The notes under the pieces are model-generated. The model was not told where the DNA came from. It made no database searches and worked only from the letters and a program-made list of their open reading frames with translations. A stretch of 64,000 bases of DNA, from assembly GCF_014212135.1 (NCBI RefSeq), contig NZ_JACJVQ010000002.1, positions 1 through 64,000 of the forward strand, given 5' to 3'. The DNA is from Cohnella thailandensis (GTDB lineage: Bacteria > Bacillota > Bacilli > Paenibacillales > Paenibacillaceae). This document shows, in pieces, positions 25,100 to 32,753 of the stretch. Position numbers and translations under genes: made by a program. Every line of letters starts with the position of its first letter. The first letter of the stretch is position 1.

Positions 25100-25107
25100 C
25101 ACATAAC
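25100..25107 (-). promoter_or_regulatory. Array boundary core site (attI-like or half attC)
   Basis: CACATAAC (minus strand GTTATGTG) stands alone, without a full repeat. It matches the core of repeat H, and its flank is the inverted partner of the first cassette's end (16 of 17 nt). Beyond it only a faint TTTTCCACGA resembles the repeat. It is the place where an attI site would be expected, but no integrase gene adjoins it. Confidence 0.5.
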
Positions 25108-25142
25108 ATCTTTTCCACGAACTTCGTAAATCCTCACAACAT

Positions 25143-26060
25143 CTACAACTTTCGCGAATCCTCAATGCTTACCCTCTTATCAGCCACAATCTTCCTGCTC
25201 CTGCCCATCAAATAAGGATACAGCAGAACCAGCCCCGCGATATAAACAGCAAACGCGAAATAGGCCGGAAGAAGGTGCACGAAGTCCGTGTAGCCGATCA
25301 TGGCGTGTACGCTGAAGGCGCCCCAGAAGCCTGGAATTCCGCCAAGCAGGAATAGCCACCAAATCCATCGCTCGTTCTGGCGGATGCCCCAGAGGGCGGT
25401 GCCGAGGATGGCGATGGCGTCGCAGAAGAGCGCGCCTCCGAAGCCTGCCCGATCGTGCGCGATGGCAGAGATCAGTCGATCGTTAAAGCTGCGGATCTCA
25501 TCCGTTCCTATGCACAGATAGGCAAGATCGGTCCGGACGAAGACGCCGGTGATGCCGACACCCGAGATGACGAGCCCTCCTATCGCGAAGGCGAAGCCGA
25601 GCACGACCATCATGAGCTGCCCCCACTGGCCGAGAAGCCAAGCTCTATCGTTCCTCAGATTGGGAGGATGGACGAGCGTCTTGTCTCCTCTCGACCGGAG
25701 CGACAGGAGGAACATCGGGAACAACAGCACCGCCGCCGTCGCGTGGAGAGGATCGAAGTACCCGTAGCCGAGGTAGAGGAAAAAGCTCGCGAAGCCGACG
25801 GCGCACGAGGCGGTCGCGGCCGTTTTGGCCCAGTGGAGTCCCTTCGAGAGTCCGTATCTGCCTAGCAAGTAATAGATTATTCCGATAGAGATCATCGTTC
25901 CGGCCAGAGTGATGCGGTCATGGGACATGAAGTTCAGCAAGCGGGGATAACGATCCGAAATATCGCTTCCGCGAATGCCCAGATAATCCTCATCGTACGG
26001 AAGAAGCACCGAACTCACCGCGATCAGCCAAGCGATGATGCCGCCCACGATCACATCCAT
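25143..26060 (-). CDS. Polytopic membrane protein, unknown
   Basis: Encodes 305 residues with about eight hydrophobic segments (for example MDVIVGGIIAWLIAVSSVLL and LMMVVLGFAFAIGGLVISG). No transporter family motif is recognised. It overlaps the end of the upstream DHODH-like gene by 10 nt, so the two are translationally linked and probably work together. GC-rich like the core genome, it marks the right-hand border of the cassette region. Confidence 0.75.
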   Translation of the reverse strand: MDVIVGGIIAWLIAVSSVLLPYDEDYLGIRGSDISDRYPRLLNFMSHDRITLAGTMISIGIIYYLLGRYGLSKGLHWAKTAATASCAVGFASFFLYLGYGYFDPLHATAAVLLFPMFLLSLRSRGDKTLVHPPNLRNDRAWLLGQWGQLMMVVLGFAFAIGGLVISGVGITGVFVRTDLAYLCIGTDEIRSFNDRLISAIAHDRAGFGGALFCDAIAILGTALWGIRQNERWIWWLFLLGGIPGFWGAFSVHAMIGYTDFVHLLPAYFAFAVYIAGLVLLYPYLMGRSRKIVADKRVSIEDSRKL

Positions 26061-27103
26061 CCCCAGCTTTGCCAGAACGAAGGCATGGCTTCCGACCGTT
26101 CCGACGGAGACTCCTGCATTCGCTCATACAAAACCGCTTCGTTCACGCGCTTCGGCAAGCCCGGCCCGGAATAAACAAGTCCGCTATGAAGCTGAACGAA
26201 GTCGGCTCCCGCGCGCATGAGGTCGAGAGCATCCTGCGGCTCGTGCACGCCGGCTTTGCAGACGATCGTCTGATCCGCCATAAGACGAAGTCTAAGCTTC
26301 TCCATAAGACGAATCGCGACTTCCTTCCCCTCCGGGCCCATCTCGAAGCCGCGCTCCGTGCGAATAACATCGTCGATGACGATCCCGCTCCACGCCTCGT
26401 TTTTCAAGGCGCCAAGCAGCGTCTCCAGCTTATATTCCCCGATGTCCAAAGGCACGCAGAGTAAAACGGGAAGATCCGCCCGAACGTTCTTCACTTGACG
26501 ATAAATCTCCTCACATAGACCGGCCAATTCCTCATCCGATCTCAACCAACAGGAAGCAGGCAGCTCAACGAACCACCCCGACGCATAAGGAGAAAGCCTC
26601 TCGGCAAGAGTCCCATACTCTTCACCCGCTTCCGAAGGCGAGGCGGCATTCGAAGCCAACAGCCGGATAAACCGCGGCAGCTTCGAACGGCTTCTATCTA
26701 ACCTCTTCTCGATCTCCCGAACGCCGTCGTTCGCTCCGGCATCCGAATAAATAAGCGTCTCCCGCTCCGCGTCCCGTTCGATCCGAAGACCGGCCGATCG
26801 ATTCTCCGGCGTGACCGGCCCCAACTCCGCATAGCCAAACCCTATCTGAGCGAGAGCCCGCTCCGCATAGCCATGCCTATCCAGATTGCCGGACAAGCCG
26901 ACCGGATATTTAATCGGAACGCCGCCCAGCCGACCTTCGAGCATAGACGACATTTCCATATGCCCGAACGTGCGGATGACGAACGAGCCGAACGGGGAAC
27001 GGCCCAGCCCTCCGAACGCTCTTAACGTAATGTCTCGAGCCTTCTCGGGAGGCAATCGAAACAGGAGGGGACGAAACAGCGTGCGATACGACCAATCCGG
27101 CAC
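26051..27103 (-). CDS. Degenerate dihydroorotate dehydrogenase-like protein
   Basis: Encodes 350 residues. The N-terminus (LFRPLLFRLPPEKARDITLRA) is typical of membrane-associated class 2 PyrD, and the C-terminal FMN-phosphate region is kept (CKAGVHEPQDALDLMRAGAD, VQLHSGLVYSGPGLPKRVNE). The expected FMN-site lysine segment and the NxSSPN catalytic-serine segment are replaced (ASGWFVELPASCWL; IVIDDVIRTERG instead of ...NTT). Normal orotate formation is therefore unlikely. The GTG start at 27103 follows GGAGAGTG. Linked by overlap with a membrane protein. A paralogue with a new role or structural function is inferred. Confidence 0.75.
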   Translation of the reverse strand: MPDWSYRTLFRPLLFRLPPEKARDITLRAFGGLGRSPFGSFVIRTFGHMEMSSMLEGRLGGVPIKYPVGLSGNLDRHGYAERALAQIGFGYAELGPVTPENRSAGLRIERDAERETLIYSDAGANDGVREIEKRLDRSRSKLPRFIRLLASNAASPSEAGEEYGTLAERLSPYASGWFVELPASCWLRSDEELAGLCEEIYRQVKNVRADLPVLLCVPLDIGEYKLETLLGALKNEAWSGIVIDDVIRTERGFEMGPEGKEVAIRLMEKLRLRLMADQTIVCKAGVHEPQDALDLMRAGADFVQLHSGLVYSGPGLPKRVNEAVLYERMQESPSERSEAMPSFWQSWGWM

Positions 27104-27187
27104 GGAAGCTCACTCTCCGATGAAAGGGATTTTCCTGATTATGGTGCCATCATACCGAAATCCCGGGAAAACGCGCAACCCTTCGAC

Positions 27188-27219
27188 CTAAAAAAGAAAA
27201 CCGTCCCATGATAGGACGG
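27188..27219 (-). terminator. Terminator after the GNAT gene
   Basis: On the minus strand CCGTCC and GGACGG form a stem with a short loop, followed by TTTTCTTTTTT. Confidence 0.85.
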
Positions 27220-27223
27220 CGAA

Positions 27224-27682
27224 TTAAGATATCGTACTGGCCATGTAAACGTCTATGGGATCCTCGCTATCCACTTCAAAACCAAACCGTTCATAGAGAC
27301 GCCGGGCAGGGCTCCCTTGCAGGACATTCAATGTCACCCGTTTGCCTCTTACATCCTCTTGTTCAAGAAGACGTTCCAGCACCAGGCTCCCGATGCCTTT
27401 GCCTTGGTAATCGGGGCGGATATAAAAATGCTCCAATAGATACTCATCCGACTTGGGTTTCAAAGCTACGCAACCAATGAAGGTAGAATCGGCTTTAAGG
27501 ATCCATGTGCATTCGGGATCAAAGGAATCGCGAAAACGTTGCCTGACCTTCCCTTCATCGAACCTTCCAAGTCTGGTTAAGTCGTCCTTCAGGACAAGCG
27601 CCCGCAATTCGGCAAGGGTCTCCCCATCGGAATGGCGGGCTCTGTGCCAAGTAAGCTGCCAAGAAATCGGTCCCATCTCCAT
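27224..27682 (-). CDS. GNAT-family N-acetyltransferase
   Basis: Encodes 152 residues with the acetyl-CoA-binding motif A (IRPDYQGKGIGSLVLERLL) and the C-terminal ARRLYERFGFEVD motif B of GNAT enzymes. The substrate is unknown. The ATG at 27682 has AAGGAG at 7 nt. It is separate from the cidR gene 16 nt upstream on the same strand and could be co-transcribed with it. Confidence 0.85.
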   Translation of the reverse strand: MEMGPISWQLTWHRARHSDGETLAELRALVLKDDLTRLGRFDEGKVRQRFRDSFDPECTWILKADSTFIGCVALKPKSDEYLLEHFYIRPDYQGKGIGSLVLERLLEQEDVRGKRVTLNVLQGSPARRLYERFGFEVDSEDPIDVYMASTIS

Positions 27683-27698
27683 TTACGACTCCTTATTC

Positions 27699-28595
27699 TC
27701 ATGCTTCCAACGCAGCGGCAAACATCTCCCGAGTGAATCGGATCCACTCCCTCGCCGCCATGCTCCGGTATCCTTCTCGCCTCCAAGCCATGACCAGCTC
27801 CCAAGGAATCACGGGGTTGATCAAGGGAACGGCGCTGACTTTCTCCGACCCGAGCGTCCTGCAGATCGTGTCCGGAAGCATCGCGATGCCGAGACCTTCG
27901 GCGACCATCTCGCCGATGAAGTCCCACTGCGAGCTCTCGTGCACGATGCGCGGCTCGAACCCGACGGAGCGGCACTCTGAGATAATCCGGTCATGAAGCG
28001 CGAAGCCGCTCACGAACAAGATGAAGCTCTCCTCCGCCAGCTCGGCCAACTCGACGCTCGTCCGTCCGGCAAGCCGATGGCCCGGATGCATGATGACCTT
28101 GAGCCTCTCCTCCGCGAGAGGGAACGAATCCAACGCATCCGAGTCAAGCGGCCACAGCACGACGCCGACGTCAAGAGTGCCGTCCGCGATGCTCTCTTCG
28201 ATCCGAGCAGCCCCATCTTCCACGAGCTTTAGCGCAATTCCCGGGTAACGCTCCTGAAAGTTCTTGATGACCTTGGGAAAAAAATGCGAGCCCGCCATCG
28301 GAGGCAGCCCGATCCGGATGCTTCCGCTGTGGAGGTACGTAAGATCGTCGATCTCCGTCTTGAGCTGCCCGAACAATTGTAAAATCGGCTCGGCATAGCG
28401 GACGATCGCTTCTCCGGCGGCCGTCAGCTTCGCTTGCTTCCCGTCCCTTGCGAACACTTCCGCGCCGAGCTCGTCCTCCAGATTGCGAACCATCTTGCTG
28501 ATGGTCGGCTGGGTAATATGCAGCGCCTCGGCGGCCTTCGTGAAGCTGCCGTGCCGAACGATCTCCGTTACGTACTGCAAATGACGGATCTCCAC
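27699..28595 (-). CDS. cidR: LysR-family regulator of cidAB (CidR-like)
   Basis: Encodes 298 residues. N-terminal winged HTH (RHGSFTKAAEALHITQPTIS) and a periplasmic-binding-like effector domain. The sequence and its divergent position next to cidAB match CidR, which in Bacilli responds to acetate or acetoin overflow and activates cidAB. A GTG start at 28595 with GGAGG at 8 nt is preferred over an upstream frame extension. Confidence 0.85.
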   Translation of the reverse strand: MEIRHLQYVTEIVRHGSFTKAAEALHITQPTISKMVRNLEDELGAEVFARDGKQAKLTAAGEAIVRYAEPILQLFGQLKTEIDDLTYLHSGSIRIGLPPMAGSHFFPKVIKNFQERYPGIALKLVEDGAARIEESIADGTLDVGVVLWPLDSDALDSFPLAEERLKVIMHPGHRLAGRTSVELAELAEESFILFVSGFALHDRIISECRSVGFEPRIVHESSQWDFIGEMVAEGLGIAMLPDTICRTLGSEKVSAVPLINPVIPWELVMAWRREGYRSMAAREWIRFTREMFAAALEA

Positions 28596-28658
28596 AGCTC
28601 CAGCCTCCTCTCTCTCGCTCAAATCATAGACAATTGGAATGTAAATCATTCGATATAT

Positions 28659-28691
28659 TCATTTTACCTATGAAAATGAGCTCTGTATACT
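28659..28691 (+). promoter_or_regulatory. cidA promoter overlapped by a palindrome (CidR site)
   Basis: TCATTTT / AAAATGA (28659-28665 and 28673-28679) is a perfect inverted repeat with a 7 bp centre. It overlaps a -35 TTTACC (28663-28668), which is 17 bp from a -10 TATACT (28686-28691). This is typical LysR operator placement. Confidence 0.6.
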
Positions 28692-28720
28692 GAAAATACA
28701 CAAGAAAGGGGATCGTAAGC

Positions 28721-29098
28721 ATGAAAGTCAAAGCGTTGTTCGCCACCGTCATCCAGGTCGCGTTCTTTATCCTGCTTTCCAAGGGAGCGGACGCGATCGC
28801 GAAGTGGCTGAACCTGCCGATTCCCGGGACGATCCTCGGCATTCTGGTTCTGTTCGCGCTGCTGGAACTGAAGGTGATCAAACTCGATTGGATCGAGCTC
28901 GGCTCGAAATGGCTGCTCGCGGAGATGCTGCTGTTTTTTATTCCGGCCACGGTCGGCATCGTCAATTATAAGAGCCTGGTCGTGCACCAAGGCGTCGCCA
29001 TCGCAATCGTTATTCTGTGCAGCACGTTCGCCGTCATGCTCTGTTCCGGCTTGATGGGGCAATGGTTCTCCGCCAAGCAAAGGAGCGAACGGCCATGA
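28721..29098 (+). CDS. cidA: CidA/LrgA-family holin-like protein
   Basis: Encodes 125 residues with four hydrophobic segments and the family pattern LPIPGTILGILVLFALL. CidA-like membrane proteins are proposed to control murein hydrolase activity, cell lysis and, more recently, pyruvate or overflow-metabolite transport together with CidB. It overlaps cidB by four bases (ATGA). Confidence 0.92.
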   Translation: MKVKALFATVIQVAFFILLSKGADAIAKWLNLPIPGTILGILVLFALLELKVIKLDWIELGSKWLLAEMLLFFIPATVGIVNYKSLVVHQGVAIAIVILCSTFAVMLCSGLMGQWFSAKQRSERP

Positions 29099-29772
29099 TC
29101 GCATCCGTCTTCTGGCTCGTCTGCACTATTGCTGTCTATTTGCTATCCAAAAGATTATACCGCAAATACACCCGAATCTATCTGACGCCGCTTATCGTAA
29201 CTCCCGCGGTCCTTCTTGTCGCCATCGCGCTTCTCAAAGTGCCGTATCCGACATACGAACGAGGAGCCGGCTTGCTCTCCGATCTCGTGGGACCCGCTAC
29301 GATCGCGCTGGCGGTCACTTTATACAAGCATGTCAAAGAGATGAAGCGCAACGCGGGAGCCATCATCGTCAGCGTCTGCTTCGGTGCGGTCGCGGCCGTC
29401 CTGACGACCGTCGGCTTGTCCCGGCTGTTCGGCCTCTCCGCCCCGATCGCCGACAGCCTGGCGCCCCGCTCCGCGACGACGCCGATCGCGATGTCCATCT
29501 CCTCGCACATCGGCGGACTGCCGACGATCACGGCGGTCGCCACGCTCGTCACCGGCATCATGAGCATGATCATGGGTCCGCTTGTCGTGAAGGCGTTCCG
29601 AATTCGGACCCCGCTCGCGAGAGGAGTGCTGTTCGGCACCAGCTCCCACTCCTCCGGCGTCAGCAAGGCTCTCGAATACGACGACGCGACCGGCTCGATC
29701 GCCGCCATCGCCATGATGGTGACGGCATTCGTCACTCTGCTGGCGGCGCCGTGGGTCACTTCGTGGCTATGA
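29095..29772 (+). CDS. cidB: CidB/LrgB-family membrane protein
   Basis: Encodes 225 residues with multiple transmembrane segments and the characteristic LAPRSATTPIAMSISSHIGG and FGTSSHSSGVSKA motifs. It is the partner of cidA; its start ATG at 29095 overlaps the cidA stop and has AAGGAG at 9 nt. An ORF extension into cidA is a shadow. Confidence 0.92.
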   Translation: MIASVFWLVCTIAVYLLSKRLYRKYTRIYLTPLIVTPAVLLVAIALLKVPYPTYERGAGLLSDLVGPATIALAVTLYKHVKEMKRNAGAIIVSVCFGAVAAVLTTVGLSRLFGLSAPIADSLAPRSATTPIAMSISSHIGGLPTITAVATLVTGIMSMIMGPLVVKAFRIRTPLARGVLFGTSSHSSGVSKALEYDDATGSIAAIAMMVTAFVTLLAAPWVTSWL

Positions 29773-29786
29773 CCCCTCAACTCCTA

Positions 29787-29879
29787 TTAATGCCCAAATC
29801 CCAGAGTGAGAACGGCATACAGGGCCAAGGCGGTTCCGACATAAAGAATGGCTCTTCGAACGTCGATGCAAGCGTTCAT
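29787..29879 (-). CDS. Possible 30-residue single-pass membrane peptide
   Basis: ATG at 29879 with GGAAGGGAG upstream, 30 codons, then TAA. The last ~20 residues are hydrophobic (ILYVGTALALYAVLTLGFGH), giving one membrane span. It is convergent with cidB. The ribosome site and hydrophobic profile support a real small protein; there is no other evidence. Confidence 0.45.
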   Translation of the reverse strand: MNACIDVRRAILYVGTALALYAVLTLGFGH

Positions 29880-29977
29880 CGGATCACTCCCTTCCGAAAT
29901 GGTTGGGACTAGCATATACGAGTTTTTTGAACTCAATATGAACTCCGCGCCTATCGGCGATCGCATCGGCCTAATAA

Positions 29978-30727
29978 TTATTCGTACAGCCAAATGCCCG
30001 AAACCGTCATGACGGCCGGCAATGAGGATTCATCCACCTCGACGCGATCGAACCAGCCGCCGACGGCAAGGTTGAGCACCACGTAGAAGGACTGGTCGAA
30101 CGGCGTCACGCCCGGCTGCAGAGAACGTTCGGCATAGCAATGCCCGTCGACCAGCCACCGAATGGCGCCCTCCTCCCAATCCAGCGCATAATCATGGAAC
30201 TCGCCTATGGTGCCCTCGTCCGGCAGCGAGTAGGAATAATCGACGGTGACCTTATGGTCCCAATCCTTCCCGTAATGAAGGGCCCCGGACACTTCACGCG
30301 GAAGGCGGCCCCTGGCTTCCATGATATCGATCTCGCCGGAAGCCGGCCATGGGCCGTACGCCTGATCCTGCGGCATCAGCCAGATCGCGGGCCACAGGCC
30401 CTGTCCGATCGGCAGCTTGGCGCGCACGACCAGCTTGCCGTAGCGGAAGGAGAACCGGTCTCGCGTGTCGATCCGGGCGGACGTATACGCGAACTCCCGG
30501 CCGTCCTCCGACTGTACCCGCTCGAGTCGGGCGCATAGATTCAGTCCCGATTCGTCGATATACAGGTTGCCGGGATTCCCCGTATAGAACTGCCGCTCCC
30601 CGTTCCCCCACCCCGGGTCGATCGGGTTGCCGTCGTTGTCCAGCAAGTCGTTGCCTTGGCGGATGTTCCATGAGCTCAATTCCTTAGTCCCCTTAGTAAA
30701 ATCCTGCTCCCAAACCAGCTTGTTCAT
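29978..30727 (-). CDS. GH16 beta-glucanase without signal peptide
   Basis: Encodes 249 residues of a GH16 jelly-roll glycosidase. The catalytic motif ExDxxE is intact as GEIDIMEARG, with the conserved PAIWLMP and NLAVGGWFD stretches. It should cleave beta-1,3 (or mixed-linked) glucans with retention. There is no secretion signal, so it would act in the cytoplasm on imported oligosaccharides, or be released on lysis. The ATG at 30727 follows GAGGAGAG. It is divergent from the ABC permease genes, and related to the secreted GH16 at 38544. Confidence 0.85.
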   Translation of the reverse strand: MNKLVWEQDFTKGTKELSSWNIRQGNDLLDNDGNPIDPGWGNGERQFYTGNPGNLYIDESGLNLCARLERVQSEDGREFAYTSARIDTRDRFSFRYGKLVVRAKLPIGQGLWPAIWLMPQDQAYGPWPASGEIDIMEARGRLPREVSGALHYGKDWDHKVTVDYSYSLPDEGTIGEFHDYALDWEEGAIRWLVDGHCYAERSLQPGVTPFDQSFYVVLNLAVGGWFDRVEVDESSLPAVMTVSGIWLYE

Positions 30728-30874
30728 CCCCTGCACTCTCCTCTCGTTTAACCCCAGAATACGTTTTTTTCGCGCCCGGTCAAACGAATCCAAAAAAATG
30801 GGATAGGGTCGATAATCGTGGCCTTTTTTTTCGATGTCTGTTTTTTTAGGATGAGAGGGAAGGGGGCGCCGACC

Positions 30875-31795
30875 ATGTTCGAACGCAAGCCCGGACCCAT
30901 GAAAGCGCTAACGAGGCAGTGGCAGCTGCAAAGCATGGTGATTCCGGGGATCATCTGGATGTTTATCTTCTGTTATATTCCGATGTTCTGGCTGATGATC
31001 GGCTTCATGGACTACAGCATCGCCAGGCCCATGCTGGAATCGCCCTTCGTGGGATTCAAGCACTTCGAGGAATTCCTGTCGGACGACCGGTTCTGGCGTT
31101 CGATCCGCAACACGCTCGGGATGAGCAGCATCAAGCTCCTGCTCGGGTTTCCCATTCCCATCCTGTTCGCCTTGCTGCTGAACGAGATACGGAATCTTCG
31201 ATTTAAGCGCACGGTGCAGACGATCTCGTACCTGCCTCACTTTATCGCCTGGACGATCTTCGGCGGCATCGCGCTTAACTGGCTGGGCGAGGGCGGCGTC
31301 GTGAACCAGCTGATGATGGCGCTGGGCCTCCAGGATCGCGAAATTCTGTACAACAGCGATCCCAAGTACTTCTGGTGGATCACCTACTTCACCGATACGC
31401 TGAAGGAAACGGGCTGGAGCGCCATCATCTACATCGCCGCGATCGCGGGCATCGACCCGGGGCTGTACGAAGCGGCTGAGCTGGATGGAGCGAATCGCTG
31501 GCAGCGTATGTGGCACATCACCGTCCAGAGCATCCGGCCTACCATCGCCATCCTGTTTATTCTCGCCGTCGCCGGCATTCTCGGCAGCAACTTCGAGCAG
31601 ATCTTCATGCTCAAGAACAACATGAACATGAAGATGGCGGAGAGCCTCGATCTGTACATCTACAACATGGGCTTGGTATCGGGGCGTCACTCCTTCTCGA
31701 CCGCCGTCCTGTTCGCCCGCTCCATCGTGGCGTTAGGGCTTCTGCTGCTCGCTAATTACACGTCGAAGAAGCTAACGAACGAGAGCATTTTCTAA
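30875..31795 (+). CDS. ABC sugar transporter permease, LplB-like
   Basis: Encodes 306 residues with six hydrophobic segments and the permease EAA-type loop (YEAAELDGANRWQRMWHIT). It belongs to the LplB/YtcP class of carbohydrate ABC importers that is strongly expanded in Paenibacillaceae. The ATG at 30875 follows AAGGGGG. It forms an operon with the second permease and a binding lipoprotein downstream. No ATPase gene is nearby; such systems usually share an MsmX-type ATPase. Confidence 0.88.
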   Translation: MFERKPGPMKALTRQWQLQSMVIPGIIWMFIFCYIPMFWLMIGFMDYSIARPMLESPFVGFKHFEEFLSDDRFWRSIRNTLGMSSIKLLLGFPIPILFALLLNEIRNLRFKRTVQTISYLPHFIAWTIFGGIALNWLGEGGVVNQLMMALGLQDREILYNSDPKYFWWITYFTDTLKETGWSAIIYIAAIAGIDPGLYEAAELDGANRWQRMWHITVQSIRPTIAILFILAVAGILGSNFEQIFMLKNNMNMKMAESLDLYIYNMGLVSGRHSFSTAVLFARSIVALGLLLLANYTSKKLTNESIF

Positions 31796-31813
31796 GGAAG
31801 GGAGGTCTCCGAC

Positions 31814-32716
31814 TTGGCAAGGAACGGCAATCGCGGAAGGCAAGGAAGCCGCAGGAGGATCGGGGCGTTCGAGATCGTCAATCCCCTGCTCATGCTGGCG
31901 GTTTGTTTCATCACGCTGTACCCGATGTGGTTCGTGTTCATCAATTCGATCAACTCGCCGGAGCAGGCGCTGCTCGGCACGGTCAACTGGTTCCCCAAGA
32001 ACCTATCGCTCGACAGCTACAGCGTCGTATTCAACGACCCGAACCTGATGAACGGCTTCGTCGTCACCGCTCTTCGCACCGTGATAGGGACCGCGGCGCA
32101 CGTGCTGTTTACCGCTATCGTGGCTTACGGCATGAGCAAAACCCACCTGATCGGACGCAAGCTGTACATGAAGATCGCCTTGATCACGATGCTGTTCTCC
32201 GGCGGGCTCATCCCGACGTTCCTCCTGATGACGAAGCTGGGCCTGTACGATAATTTCTGGGTGTTTATCCTCCCCGCCATGTACACCTTCTTCAACATGG
32301 TCATCTTCATGAGCTTCTTCCGCACGATTCCCGACGGGCTCGAGGAATCCGCGAAGGTAGACGGCGCGTCGGACTACGGCGTCCTGTTCCGGATCGTCTT
32401 GCCCAACAGCATGGCCGTCCTCGCGACCATCGCGTTATTTTCCGCCGTCTATCATTGGAACGATTATTACCAGGGCATTATCTACATCCGCTCGCAGGAC
32501 CTGCTTCCCCTTCAGACCATGCTGTACAAAATCGTCGCGGAGAACTCCATGTCCTTCATGCAGCAGCAGGCGATGGCCCAGTTCGGAGCCCGGCTGCCCG
32601 GCAACTCCATCAAGTTCGCTTCCATGATGGTCGCCACGGCTCCCATTCTCGTGTTCTACCCCTTTATTCAGCGCTATCTCGTCAAGGGAGTCATGATCGG
32701 CGCTATCAAAGGGTGA
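31814..32716 (+). CDS. ABC sugar transporter permease, LplC-like
   Basis: Encodes 300 residues with six membrane spans and the loop EESAKVDGASDYGVLFRIVLP. It is the second permease subunit of the importer. It starts at a TTG (31814) with GGGAGG 7 nt upstream, and lies 18 nt after the LplB-like gene. Confidence 0.88.
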   Translation: MARNGNRGRQGSRRRIGAFEIVNPLLMLAVCFITLYPMWFVFINSINSPEQALLGTVNWFPKNLSLDSYSVVFNDPNLMNGFVVTALRTVIGTAAHVLFTAIVAYGMSKTHLIGRKLYMKIALITMLFSGGLIPTFLLMTKLGLYDNFWVFILPAMYTFFNMVIFMSFFRTIPDGLEESAKVDGASDYGVLFRIVLPNSMAVLATIALFSAVYHWNDYYQGIIYIRSQDLLPLQTMLYKIVAENSMSFMQQQAMAQFGARLPGNSIKFASMMVATAPILVFYPFIQRYLVKGVMIGAIKG

Positions 32717-32753
32717 CCCTTATAATGAAAAGATACGAAAGGATGAACCTATC

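Larger units (their letters stand above)
18145..25107 (-). mobile_element. Integron-like gene-cassette array (attC-like repeats, no integrase in window)
   Basis: Eight complete structured repeats (starting at 19067, 20132, 20901, 21916, 22652, 23289, 23934 and 24568) and one decayed copy (18145-18193) alternate with AT-rich single-gene units, all transcribed leftward. Each gene ends at or within a few tens of nt of the repeat that follows it. Every repeat is bounded by YAAC/GTTR-type core sites whose flanks are specific to the cassette, not to the repeat. The two non-coding cassettes show that a gene region and its downstream repeat move as one unit. These are defining traits of integron cassettes (attC downstream of the gene, crossover in G-TT). 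No tyrosine recombinase is encoded in the window, so this would be a cluster of attC sites lacking an integrase, or a related unnamed system. Confidence 0.75.

Noticed and set aside
18145..25107. Insertion sequences or IS200/IS605-type hairpin elements as explanation for the repeats
   Set aside because: No transposase or target duplication is seen. Repeat ends vary with the neighbouring cassette, which transposon ends would not do.
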